DNA of 5,374 nt from Actinomycetes bacterium (GCA_023460255.1 JAEWQZ010000093.1:1-5374), one strand, 5' to 3'; positions 1 through 5,374 are shown, numbered from the stretch's first letter. Program-made: numbers and translations. Notes: a model not told the origin generated them from the letters alone.

Positions 1-798
1 CCGCGGGCTGCGCGGGCGGTCTCCTCCGGGACACGGTCGGCGGCGGCGAACGTGCGCGCCGCGGTCGGGCGCGCGACCAGCACCGCCCGGCGCAGGGCGA
101 CGTCCTGCGCGACCCGCAACAGCTTCGCGGCGGGCACGTTGGTGGTGCTCGCGGACGGGACGTTGGCGCCGATCGAGTCCCTGGACACCGGGGACTTGGT
201 CCTGACCACCGACCCGCTCACAGGCCAGAGCACCGCCCAGCCGGTGATCGCCCCGATCGCCGGCACCGGGGACAAGCACCTGGTCGACATCACCACCGAC
301 GCCGGGGTCTGGACCGCGACGGCCAACCACCCGATCTGGGTGCACGGCAAGGGCTGGACCAACGCCATCGACATCCGCCCCGGGGACCAGCTACGCGGGT
401 CCACCGGCGGGCTGCTGGTCGTCCAGGCCATGCACGACCGCGGCTGGCTGTCCGGCCAGACCGTCTACAACCTGTCCGTCGCCGACACCCACACCTACTA
501 CATCGCCACCGGCGACGGTAACCTCAACGCACTCGTCCACAACTGCCCGGCGCGGGCCCGCGGTCCCGCGCTGACGACGTCGCAGCAGGCGGACCTTGCG
601 CGCTATCTCGGCTTCAGCAGAACGAAGTTCGTGGCACACGGCCAGACGGTGTACAGGCGGGGTAGGACGTACATCAGCCGTGACTGGGACGGGCACCGTG
701 GCGGCATCTGGAAGGTCGGACCCTCAGTGCGGGACCTGCAAGGTCGGACAAGCCGCACCTACACAGCGGACCACTTCTTGAGGCGGATAGGAAAGTGA
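1..798 (+). CDS. Polymorphic toxin C-terminal part: Hint pretoxin domain plus Ntox21-like toxin domain (5'-truncated)
   Basis: This is the C-terminal end of a large secreted antibacterial toxin. The frame is open from base 1 with no stop, so the gene runs off the edge; GTG at 52 is only the first possible start in view. Numbering from that codon, residues 1-22 are an Ala/Arg/Ser/Thr linker. Residues 24-164 form a Hint (intein-like) domain: start NSFAAGT, DGT at 35-37, GDLVLTTDP at 47-55, the TxxH block at 90-93 followed by P-I-W-V, VYNLSV at 138-143, and the ending LVHN at 161-164 followed by Cys165. Such domains are thought to release the toxin by self-cleavage. Residues 175-248 are the toxin, with AHGQTVYRRG, YISRD and HRGGIWK motifs and the ending RRIGK. 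I recall these motifs from the 'toxin C-terminal domain'/Ntox21 family, predicted nucleases, but the activity is not established here. The carrier type (RHS/YD-repeat or other) is missing. The toxin tip is lower in GC than the rest, as expected of an exchangeable module. Confidence 0.85.
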   Translation, partial: PRAARAVSSGTRSAAANVRAAVGRATSTARRRATSCATRNSFAAGTLVVLADGTLAPIESLDTGDLVLTTDPLTGQSTAQPVIAPIAGTGDKHLVDITTDAGVWTATANHPIWVHGKGWTNAIDIRPGDQLRGSTGGLLVVQAMHDRGWLSGQTVYNLSVADTHTYYIATGDGNLNALVHNCPARARGPALTTSQQADLARYLGFSRTKFVAHGQTVYRRGRTYISRDWDGHRGGIWKVGPSVRDLQGRTSRTYTADHFLRRIGK

Positions 799-1145
799 TC
801 GAGGTGGCGCGCGGAATCGTCTGGCAGCTCACTGCGGACTATGACACCAGGAAGAAGGCGGAGGCGGGACGGCGCCTCTTGAGATCGGCACCCGCTGCGG
901 TGGCGCCGATGCGCCCGCCTTGGGTCACTGACAACTACAAGAACTACCTCGTCTATCTCGATGTTCACACGTCGGTGTGGCTGTGGGCGGCCGTGAAGGC
1001 AGCAGTCGAGGCAGACCCATCAGGCGACGCCCTCCTTGACGACCTCGAGTCGTGGCTGGACGAGGCCGAACCAGCGTGGCGCAGCCGCTACCTCGACGAG
1101 GCGGGCATCCCGATCCCCTTCTCTGGAGAGCCTCCTCTCCCCTAG
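795..1145 (+). CDS. Putative cognate immunity protein, 116 aa
   Basis: I do not recognise the family. Position and shape suggest the antitoxin of the preceding toxin: it starts at GTG 795, and that codon overlaps the toxin stop (TGA 796-798), so the two are translationally coupled. A purine-rich AGGA (789-792) lies just upstream, rather close to this start; an in-frame GTG at 804 has more normal spacing and is an alternative. The product is small, soluble and acidic, with no signal peptide or clear membrane segment. It has a Trp/Tyr-rich middle (NYKNYLVYLDVHTSVWLWAA, about residues 47-66), then an acidic helix (DALLDDLESWLDEAEPAW, about 78-95), and ends in GEPPLP. An acidic surface fits inhibition of a basic nuclease-like toxin. 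Local GC falls to about 58% (line 901-960 by eye) against about 80% in the facing genes. Only position supports the immunity role. Confidence 0.65.
   Translation: MIEVARGIVWQLTADYDTRKKAEAGRRLLRSAPAAVAPMRPPWVTDNYKNYLVYLDVHTSVWLWAAVKAAVEADPSGDALLDDLESWLDEAEPAWRSRYLDEAGIPIPFSGEPPLP
1125..1140 (+). other. Small hairpin at the end of the immunity gene
   Basis: GGAGAG (1125-1130), loop CCTC, then CTCTCC (1135-1140) is a perfect 6-bp stem two bases before the TAG stop. No T-run follows, so a terminator role is possible but weak. It sits where two convergent transcription units meet. Confidence 0.25.
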
Positions 1146-1181
1146 TCGAGGAATGCACTGCGGCGGGGCGGCGCGTCGCGC

Positions 1182-2159
1182 TCAGAGGCGCGCCGGGCGC
1201 AGCTCCCCGGCCGTCGCCTCGGCGACCGCCGCCCGCAGGTCCGGGGCGATCCGGGGGGAGAACGGCGGCCCCCACGGCACGTGCGCGCGCAGCACGGGCA
1301 CGCGCCCGACGAGCTCGACGACCTCGCGCAGGTGCCGCGACAGGAACGCCGGGTCCCGCCAGCCGAGCAGCCGCGGGAAGCTGAGCAGGTCGAACGCCGC
1401 CCCCTTGGGGTCCACGCGCTCGACCGTCACGGTGCTGCGGCGGTGCTCGGGGAACGGGACGACGAGCGCGCGCAGGGGCAGGGCGTCGGGCACGTCACCG
1501 CCGGGCGTGAGCACCTGGCGCAGGTCGGCGCTGAGCCGCTGGTCGGGCTCCCCCTCGCCGAACAGCGCCGCGAGGGTGTCCGCGCCCTTGCGCAGGCGCA
1601 GCCCCGTCGCCCCGGCCCGGACCACCGGCTGCCCGCCGTCGAGGTCCACCCGCAGGACGTCGTCGGTGACCAGGCCCGCGCCGTCGGCGCAGAGCAGGGT
1701 CGCCATCGTCGACTTGCCGCCGCCCGACGGGGCGACGAACGCCAGCGCGCCGTCGTCGGTGGCGACGGCGCTCCCGTGCAGCACGGCGTGCCCGCGCCGG
1801 ACCAGCACGTACGCGAGGATCGCGCCGGTGGTCAGCACCGTCGCGATGCCCGGGTCGGCGCCGTCGACCGGGTGCACGACGACGTCGGCGAGGTCCGCGG
1901 ACACCTCGGCGTCGCACGCGCCGTAGAAGCGCAGCAGGTGCGACCCGTCCGGGCGCTCGATCGCGACGTAGCCCTGGCGGCGCGAGCCGCTGTCGAGCAC
2001 CACCTGGCCGTCGACGGGCCGCCCCTGGGCGCGACGGGTGCGGGTCTCGCCGCGGCGGACGCGGACGTCGGCGGGCGTGCCGGGCGGCGCCGGGCGCGCC
2101 TGGTGCAGGTCCACGTCGGAGGCGACGACGAGCCCGTAGAGGCGCTGGAGGTCGCTCAC
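1182..2159 (-). CDS. HprK-like P-loop kinase of a lasso-peptide (RiPP) cluster, left-arm copy
   Basis: This is the mirror copy of the gene at 3216-4193, with an identical 325-aa product. GTG at 2159-2157 overlaps the TGA stop of the B2 protease gene (2158-2156), so the two form a coupled operon read toward the left edge. The Walker A loop PSGGGKST is at residues 144-151. It follows LHGSAVA (127-133) and precedes the acidic LVTDDVLRVD (163-172). This order is that of the HPr kinase/phosphorylase C-terminal domain. The N-terminal about 110 residues are Arg-rich and not recognised. The stop faces the immunity-gene stop across 36 bp. See the right-arm entry for the functional interpretation. Confidence 0.85.
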   Translation of the reverse strand: MSDLQRLYGLVVASDVDLHQARPAPPGTPADVRVRRGETRTRRAQGRPVDGQVVLDSGSRRQGYVAIERPDGSHLLRFYGACDAEVSADLADVVVHPVDGADPGIATVLTTGAILAYVLVRRGHAVLHGSAVATDDGALAFVAPSGGGKSTMATLLCADGAGLVTDDVLRVDLDGGQPVVRAGATGLRLRKGADTLAALFGEGEPDQRLSADLRQVLTPGGDVPDALPLRALVVPFPEHRRSTVTVERVDPKGAAFDLLSFPRLLGWRDPAFLSRHLREVVELVGRVPVLRAHVPWGPPFSPRIAPDLRAAVAEATAGELRPARL

Positions 2160-2611
2160 GCGCCGGCCCCAGGTGTGGCGGGCACGAGCGGGGTCAGGCC
2201 CCGGTACTGGACGGCCTCGGGGTCGAGCGAGGCGCCGTCGATCTCGAGCCAGGCGTGCGCGGCGACGACGCCGGCGCGCTTGCTCACCCCCACGCGCAGG
2301 TCGGGGCGGCGGCGGCGCAGCAGCGAGGCGAGGACGAGGGAGCGCCGCAGGCACGTCGCGCGGAACGGGCGACGGGCGAGGACGCGCAGGGCGAGCTCGC
2401 ACCGCTCGCGCTCGGCGTCGGTCAGCTCCGGCCAGGCGTCGCGCGTGGCGACCGCGTCGTCGAGCACGAGCCGCGCACCGGCCAGGCGCGCGGCGAGCGG
2501 GAGGGGCAGGAGCCGGACCGCGGGCTCGACCACCGCACCCGCGACGACGACGCGCGCCAGGAACGGCCAGCGGCGCGGGCCGAGGGCCAGCACGGCCGGG
2601 ACGAGTGCCAC
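2156..2611 (-). CDS. Lasso-peptide biosynthesis B2 protein (leader-peptide cysteine protease), left-arm copy
   Basis: This is the mirror copy of the gene at 2764-3219, with an identical 151-aa product starting at GTG 2611-2609. The triad candidates are Cys87 (ATCLRRSL), His119 (AHAWLEIDG) and Asp130 (SLDP), as in transglutaminase-like B2 proteases. The open frame runs upstream through the palindrome centre to a much longer 348-aa frame. The extra N-terminal 197 residues are translated from the antisense of the other copy and are not a real extension. The Shine-Dalgarno at 2617-2623 and the family's normal length of about 140-150 aa fix the short start. Confidence 0.88.
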   Translation of the reverse strand: MALVPAVLALGPRRWPFLARVVVAGAVVEPAVRLLPLPLAARLAGARLVLDDAVATRDAWPELTDAERERCELALRVLARRPFRATCLRRSLVLASLLRRRRPDLRVGVSKRAGVVAAHAWLEIDGASLDPEAVQYRGLTPLVPATPGAGA

Positions 2612-2616
2612 ACAGG

Positions 2617-2623
2617 TCCTTCC
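2617..2623 (-). promoter_or_regulatory. Ribosome binding site of the left-arm B2 gene
   Basis: Read on the minus strand it is GGAAGGA, five bases before GTG 2611. It decides the start against the longer open frame that crosses the centre. Confidence 0.7.
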
Positions 2624-2629
2624 GGGGGG

Positions 2630-2665
2630 CTTCCGGGGAGACTCACGGGGAGACTCACGGGGAGA
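2630..2665 (-). repeat. Three 12-bp tandem units in the B2 leader, left-arm copy
   Basis: On the minus strand this is tctccccgtgag twice, followed by the diverged unit tctccccggaag. It mirrors 2710-2745 and lies between the palindrome centre and the ribosome binding site. Confidence 0.85.
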
Positions 2666-2671
2666 GAGGTC

Positions 2672-2703
2672 GGGGGGGGCCGGGGCCGGCCCCGGCCCCC
2701 CCC
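2672..2703. repeat. GC-only core at the palindrome centre
   Basis: Eight G, then CC-GGGG-CC, then GG-CCCC-GG, then eight C. This 32-bp self-complementary tract has no A or T and is centred on 2687/2688. Its inner part is itself made of short palindromes (GGCC, CCGG), so a single strand could snap back here. That makes it a plausible trigger for template fold-back or for an assembler turning onto the opposite strand. If part of it is native, it may be a hairpin in the intergenic region upstream of B2. No promoter-like AT-rich element lies in the 152 bp between the two B2 starts (2612-2763). Confidence 0.9.
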
Positions 2704-2709
2704 GACCTC

Positions 2710-2745
2710 TCTCCCCGTGAGTCTCCCCGTGAGTCTCCCCGGAAG
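2710..2745 (+). repeat. Three 12-bp tandem units in the B2 leader, right-arm copy
   Basis: tctccccgtgag occurs at 2710-2721 and 2722-2733, then a changed unit tctccccggaag at 2734-2745. The following CCCCCCGGAAGGA continues the CCCCGGAAG theme and forms the Shine-Dalgarno site. It could be slippage in GC-rich leader DNA or a regulatory element; nothing visible decides which. Confidence 0.85.
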
Positions 2746-2751
2746 CCCCCC

Positions 2752-2758
2752 GGAAGGA
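2752..2758 (+). promoter_or_regulatory. Ribosome binding site of the right-arm B2 gene
   Basis: GGAAGGA lies five bases before GTG 2764. It is a strong purine-rich match in otherwise C-rich leader DNA and fixes the start of the protease gene. Confidence 0.75.
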
Positions 2759-2763
2759 CCTGT

Positions 2764-3219
2764 GTGGCACTCGTCCCGGCCGTGCTGGCCCTCGGCCCGC
2801 GCCGCTGGCCGTTCCTGGCGCGCGTCGTCGTCGCGGGTGCGGTGGTCGAGCCCGCGGTCCGGCTCCTGCCCCTCCCGCTCGCCGCGCGCCTGGCCGGTGC
2901 GCGGCTCGTGCTCGACGACGCGGTCGCCACGCGCGACGCCTGGCCGGAGCTGACCGACGCCGAGCGCGAGCGGTGCGAGCTCGCCCTGCGCGTCCTCGCC
3001 CGTCGCCCGTTCCGCGCGACGTGCCTGCGGCGCTCCCTCGTCCTCGCCTCGCTGCTGCGCCGCCGCCGCCCCGACCTGCGCGTGGGGGTGAGCAAGCGCG
3101 CCGGCGTCGTCGCCGCGCACGCCTGGCTCGAGATCGACGGCGCCTCGCTCGACCCCGAGGCCGTCCAGTACCGGGGCCTGACCCCGCTCGTGCCCGCCAC
3201 ACCTGGGGCCGGCGCGTGA
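2764..3219 (+). CDS. Lasso-peptide biosynthesis B2 protein (transglutaminase-like leader-peptide protease)
   Basis: B2 proteins are cysteine proteases of the transglutaminase fold that cut the leader from a lasso-peptide precursor. They act with a RiPP-recognition (B1) protein, and an asparagine-synthetase-like enzyme then closes the ring. Here the product is 151 aa, the usual length of a stand-alone B2. Residues 1-60 contain the hydrophobic and Arg-rich helical region. Cys87 in ATCLRRSLVLASLLRRR is the expected nucleophile, followed by LRVGVSK, His119 in AHAWLEIDG and Asp130 in SLDPEAV. The Cys-His-Asp spacing is close to that of McjB as I recall it. GTG 2764 is chosen because GGAAGGA sits five bases upstream; longer in-frame reading crosses the palindrome centre and is spurious. 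The stop overlaps the start of the kinase gene. Partner genes B1, cyclase and precursor are absent and were probably upstream of the break at the centre. Confidence 0.9.
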   Translation: MALVPAVLALGPRRWPFLARVVVAGAVVEPAVRLLPLPLAARLAGARLVLDDAVATRDAWPELTDAERERCELALRVLARRPFRATCLRRSLVLASLLRRRRPDLRVGVSKRAGVVAAHAWLEIDGASLDPEAVQYRGLTPLVPATPGAGA

Positions 3220-4193
3220 GCGACCTCCAGCGCCTCTACGGGCTCGTCGTCGCCTCCGACGTGGACCTGCACCAGGCGCGCCCGGCGCCGCCCGGCACGC
3301 CCGCCGACGTCCGCGTCCGCCGCGGCGAGACCCGCACCCGTCGCGCCCAGGGGCGGCCCGTCGACGGCCAGGTGGTGCTCGACAGCGGCTCGCGCCGCCA
3401 GGGCTACGTCGCGATCGAGCGCCCGGACGGGTCGCACCTGCTGCGCTTCTACGGCGCGTGCGACGCCGAGGTGTCCGCGGACCTCGCCGACGTCGTCGTG
3501 CACCCGGTCGACGGCGCCGACCCGGGCATCGCGACGGTGCTGACCACCGGCGCGATCCTCGCGTACGTGCTGGTCCGGCGCGGGCACGCCGTGCTGCACG
3601 GGAGCGCCGTCGCCACCGACGACGGCGCGCTGGCGTTCGTCGCCCCGTCGGGCGGCGGCAAGTCGACGATGGCGACCCTGCTCTGCGCCGACGGCGCGGG
3701 CCTGGTCACCGACGACGTCCTGCGGGTGGACCTCGACGGCGGGCAGCCGGTGGTCCGGGCCGGGGCGACGGGGCTGCGCCTGCGCAAGGGCGCGGACACC
3801 CTCGCGGCGCTGTTCGGCGAGGGGGAGCCCGACCAGCGGCTCAGCGCCGACCTGCGCCAGGTGCTCACGCCCGGCGGTGACGTGCCCGACGCCCTGCCCC
3901 TGCGCGCGCTCGTCGTCCCGTTCCCCGAGCACCGCCGCAGCACCGTGACGGTCGAGCGCGTGGACCCCAAGGGGGCGGCGTTCGACCTGCTCAGCTTCCC
4001 GCGGCTGCTCGGCTGGCGGGACCCGGCGTTCCTGTCGCGGCACCTGCGCGAGGTCGTCGAGCTCGTCGGGCGCGTGCCCGTGCTGCGCGCGCACGTGCCG
4101 TGGGGGCCGCCGTTCTCCCCCCGGATCGCCCCGGACCTGCGGGCGGCGGTCGCCGAGGCGACGGCCGGGGAGCTGCGCCCGGCGCGCCTCTGA
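3216..4193 (+). CDS. HprK-like P-loop kinase associated with lasso-peptide biosynthesis
   Basis: The 325-aa product resembles the C-terminal kinase domain of HPr kinase/phosphorylase. It has LHGSAVA (127-133), Walker A PSGGGKST (144-151), a second acidic motif LVTDDVLRVD (163-172) and a late FPRLLGWRDPAF segment (261-272) where HprK has substrate-contact loops. The last 50 residues (REVVELVGRVPVLRAHVPWG) are typical of HprK-related proteins of RiPP clusters. In paeninodin-type clusters such kinases phosphorylate the C-terminal serine of the lasso precursor; a similar role here is inferred from the adjacent B2 gene. The N-terminal about 110 residues are Arg-rich and not recognised, and the canonical HprK N-terminal domain is not evident. 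It is therefore unlikely to be the carbon-catabolite HprK. The GTG start (3216-3218) overlaps the B2 stop (TGA 3217-3219), so translation is coupled. No gene follows in the same direction within the window. Confidence 0.85.
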   Translation: MSDLQRLYGLVVASDVDLHQARPAPPGTPADVRVRRGETRTRRAQGRPVDGQVVLDSGSRRQGYVAIERPDGSHLLRFYGACDAEVSADLADVVVHPVDGADPGIATVLTTGAILAYVLVRRGHAVLHGSAVATDDGALAFVAPSGGGKSTMATLLCADGAGLVTDDVLRVDLDGGQPVVRAGATGLRLRKGADTLAALFGEGEPDQRLSADLRQVLTPGGDVPDALPLRALVVPFPEHRRSTVTVERVDPKGAAFDLLSFPRLLGWRDPAFLSRHLREVVELVGRVPVLRAHVPWGPPFSPRIAPDLRAAVAEATAGELRPARL

Positions 4194-4229
4194 GCGCGAC
4201 GCGCCGCCCCGCCGCAGTGCATTCCTCGA

Positions 4230-4580
4230 CTAGGGGAGAGGAGGCTCTCCAGAGAAGGGGATCGGGATGCCCGCCTCGTCGAGGTAGCGGCTGCGCCACG
4301 CTGGTTCGGCCTCGTCCAGCCACGACTCGAGGTCGTCAAGGAGGGCGTCGCCTGATGGGTCTGCCTCGACTGCTGCCTTCACGGCCGCCCACAGCCACAC
4401 CGACGTGTGAACATCGAGATAGACGAGGTAGTTCTTGTAGTTGTCAGTGACCCAAGGCGGGCGCATCGGCGCCACCGCAGCGGGTGCCGATCTCAAGAGG
4501 CGCCGTCCCGCCTCCGCCTTCTTCCTGGTGTCATAGTCCGCAGTGAGCTGCCAGACGATTCCGCGCGCCACCTCGATCAC
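4230..4580 (-). CDS. Putative immunity protein, right-arm copy
   Basis: Identical mirror of the 116-aa product at 795-1145, on the minus strand. It starts at GTG 4580-4578, overlapping the toxin stop at 4579-4577. The family is not recognised. The acidic C-terminal half and tight coupling to the toxin gene are the reasons for the call. Its stop faces the kinase stop across a 36-bp gap (4194-4229) in which I see no convincing terminator. Confidence 0.65.
   Translation of the reverse strand: MIEVARGIVWQLTADYDTRKKAEAGRRLLRSAPAAVAPMRPPWVTDNYKNYLVYLDVHTSVWLWAAVKAAVEADPSGDALLDDLESWLDEAEPAWRSRYLDEAGIPIPFSGEPPLP
4235..4250 (-). other. Small hairpin at the end of the immunity gene, right-arm copy
   Basis: Mirror of 1125-1140: a 6-bp GGAGAG/CTCTCC stem with a 4-base loop, just before the stop on the minus strand. 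There is no T-run, so a terminator role is uncertain. Confidence 0.22.
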
Positions 4581-5374
4581 TTTCCTATCCGCCTCAAGAA
4601 GTGGTCCGCTGTGTAGGTGCGGCTTGTCCGACCTTGCAGGTCCCGCACTGAGGGTCCGACCTTCCAGATGCCGCCACGGTGCCCGTCCCAGTCACGGCTG
4701 ATGTACGTCCTACCCCGCCTGTACACCGTCTGGCCGTGTGCCACGAACTTCGTTCTGCTGAAGCCGAGATAGCGCGCAAGGTCCGCCTGCTGCGACGTCG
4801 TCAGCGCGGGACCGCGGGCCCGCGCCGGGCAGTTGTGGACGAGTGCGTTGAGGTTACCGTCGCCGGTGGCGATGTAGTAGGTGTGGGTGTCGGCGACGGA
4901 CAGGTTGTAGACGGTCTGGCCGGACAGCCAGCCGCGGTCGTGCATGGCCTGGACGACCAGCAGCCCGCCGGTGGACCCGCGTAGCTGGTCCCCGGGGCGG
5001 ATGTCGATGGCGTTGGTCCAGCCCTTGCCGTGCACCCAGATCGGGTGGTTGGCCGTCGCGGTCCAGACCCCGGCGTCGGTGGTGATGTCGACCAGGTGCT
5101 TGTCCCCGGTGCCGGCGATCGGGGCGATCACCGGCTGGGCGGTGCTCTGGCCTGTGAGCGGGTCGGTGGTCAGGACCAAGTCCCCGGTGTCCAGGGACTC
5201 GATCGGCGCCAACGTCCCGTCCGCGAGCACCACCAACGTGCCCGCCGCGAAGCTGTTGCGGGTCGCGCAGGACGTCGCCCTGCGCCGGGCGGTGCTGGTC
5301 GCGCGCCCGACCGCGGCGCGCACGTTCGCCGCCGCCGACCGTGTCCCGGAGGAGACCGCCCGCGCAGCCCGCGG
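4577..5374 (-). CDS. Hint-domain polymorphic toxin, right-arm copy (5'-truncated at the window end)
   Basis: Identical mirror of 1-798, read on the minus strand and running off the right edge; GTG at 5323-5321 is the first possible start in view. Hint block features are NSFAAGT at the start, TANHPIWV in the middle, and LVHN followed by Cys at the cleavage end. The last about 75 residues carry the toxin motifs HGQTVY, YISRD and GGIWK. That both copies break off at the same base is expected if the second copy is a fold-back product of the first. Confidence 0.83.
   Translation of the reverse strand, partial: PRAARAVSSGTRSAAANVRAAVGRATSTARRRATSCATRNSFAAGTLVVLADGTLAPIESLDTGDLVLTTDPLTGQSTAQPVIAPIAGTGDKHLVDITTDAGVWTATANHPIWVHGKGWTNAIDIRPGDQLRGSTGGLLVVQAMHDRGWLSGQTVYNLSVADTHTYYIATGDGNLNALVHNCPARARGPALTTSQQADLARYLGFSRTKFVAHGQTVYRRGRTYISRDWDGHRGGIWKVGPSVRDLQGRTSRTYTADHFLRRIGK

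Larger units (their letters stand above)
1..5374. repeat. Perfect window-wide inverted repeat (palindrome), two 2,687-bp arms with no spacer
   Basis: The first bases (ccgcgggctgcgcgggcggt) are the reverse complement of the last bases (accgcccgcgcagcccgcgg). The same pairing holds at each point compared along the arms: the toxin, immunity, kinase and protease genes, and the centre between 2687 and 2688. All open frames occur in mirror pairs obeying x -> 5375-x, with identical lengths and translations, and I saw no mismatch. The arms are identical, there is no spacer, and the symmetry reaches exactly to both window ends. Long perfect spacer-free palindromes are known to be unstable in bacteria because they form hairpins cleaved by SbcCD-type nucleases. 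The best reading is a fold-back contig produced by amplification or assembly. A real head-to-head amplicon or hairpin-ended linear element is the alternative. Confidence 0.98.

Noticed and set aside
1170..1194. GGCGCG...CGCGCC inverted repeat around the kinase stop as a terminator
   Set aside because: The loop is 13 bases, the stem overlaps the stop codon and last codons, there is no T-run, and such short GC repeats are expected by chance here.
1281..2720. Long 479-aa plus-strand frame (mirror 2655-4094 minus) and other long frames of 110-296 aa antisense to the kinase and protease
   Set aside because: They are antisense shadows caused by extreme GC content: Arg/Ala/Gly/Ser-rich, with no domains or ribosome sites. 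The kinase and protease frames carry clear motifs.
2688..2763. Short reading frame from GTG 2717 (MSLPVSLPGSPPEG...) as a lasso precursor
   Set aside because: It is encoded by the 12-bp repeat and runs out of frame into the B2 gene with no stop at a suitable length. It has no leader motif or Gly/Asp-Glu core pattern.
5221..5374. Antisense frame to the toxin linker (plus strand at the right edge, reading AAKLLRVAQDVALRR and onward) that looks helix-like
   Set aside because: It overlaps the Hint start, has no independent start or stop support, and the toxin frame's Ala/Arg/Ser linker ending in N-S-F-A-A-G-T matches what usually precedes such Hint domains. It remains a small doubt about the first about 120 bases.
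1..5374. Transposon or insertion-sequence terminal inverted repeats
   Set aside because: The inverted repeat covers the whole window, no transposase is present, and no target-site duplication can be seen.
1..5374. CRISPR array, tRNA or rRNA genes
   Set aside because: No regularly spaced repeat array, and no tRNA- or rRNA-like conserved segments were seen on either strand.

Overview
The most important fact about this window is its architecture. It is one perfect, spacer-free inverted repeat: bases 1-2687 are the reverse complement of bases 2688-5374, so position x pairs with position 5375-x. Every gene therefore appears twice, in mirror image. There are only four distinct coding regions (about 2.7 kb of unique sequence). 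The window edges coincide exactly with the ends of the palindrome, and the centre lies in a GC-only self-complementary tract. The likeliest explanation is a complete small contig made by fold-back during amplification, library preparation or assembly. A natural palindromic element cannot be excluded from the sequence alone.

The DNA is very GC-rich: sample lines in the kinase gene run near 80% GC by eye. Codons end mostly in G or C, and GTG is a common start. This points to a high-GC actinobacterium, possibly of the Micrococcales/Cellulomonas type, but the genus is a guess.

Reading each arm from the outer edge to the centre, there is first a 5'-truncated polymorphic toxin (1-798 +; mirror 4577-5374 -). 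It has an Ala/Arg-rich linker, a Hint (intein-like) pretoxin domain and a short C-terminal toxin resembling the Ntox21-type 'toxin C-terminal domain'. Its stop overlaps the start of a small acidic protein (795-1145 +; mirror 4230-4580 -), the likely cognate immunity protein. After a 36-bp gap come two genes in the convergent direction: an HprK-like P-loop kinase (1182-2159 -; mirror 3216-4193 +) and, upstream of it, a lasso-peptide B2 cysteine protease (2156-2611 -; mirror 2764-3219 +). Start and stop of this pair overlap by the GTGA arrangement. Then come 76 bp of leader with a Shine-Dalgarno site and a 12-bp tandem repeat, and then the palindrome centre.

Functionally, the toxin/immunity pair is an interbacterial-competition cassette. 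The B2/kinase pair is the downstream part of a RiPP (lasso-peptide) operon. The other expected parts (precursor peptide, RRE/B1 protein, asparagine-synthetase-like cyclase, transporter) are not in the window. They probably lay upstream of B2, where the palindrome centre now cuts the operon.
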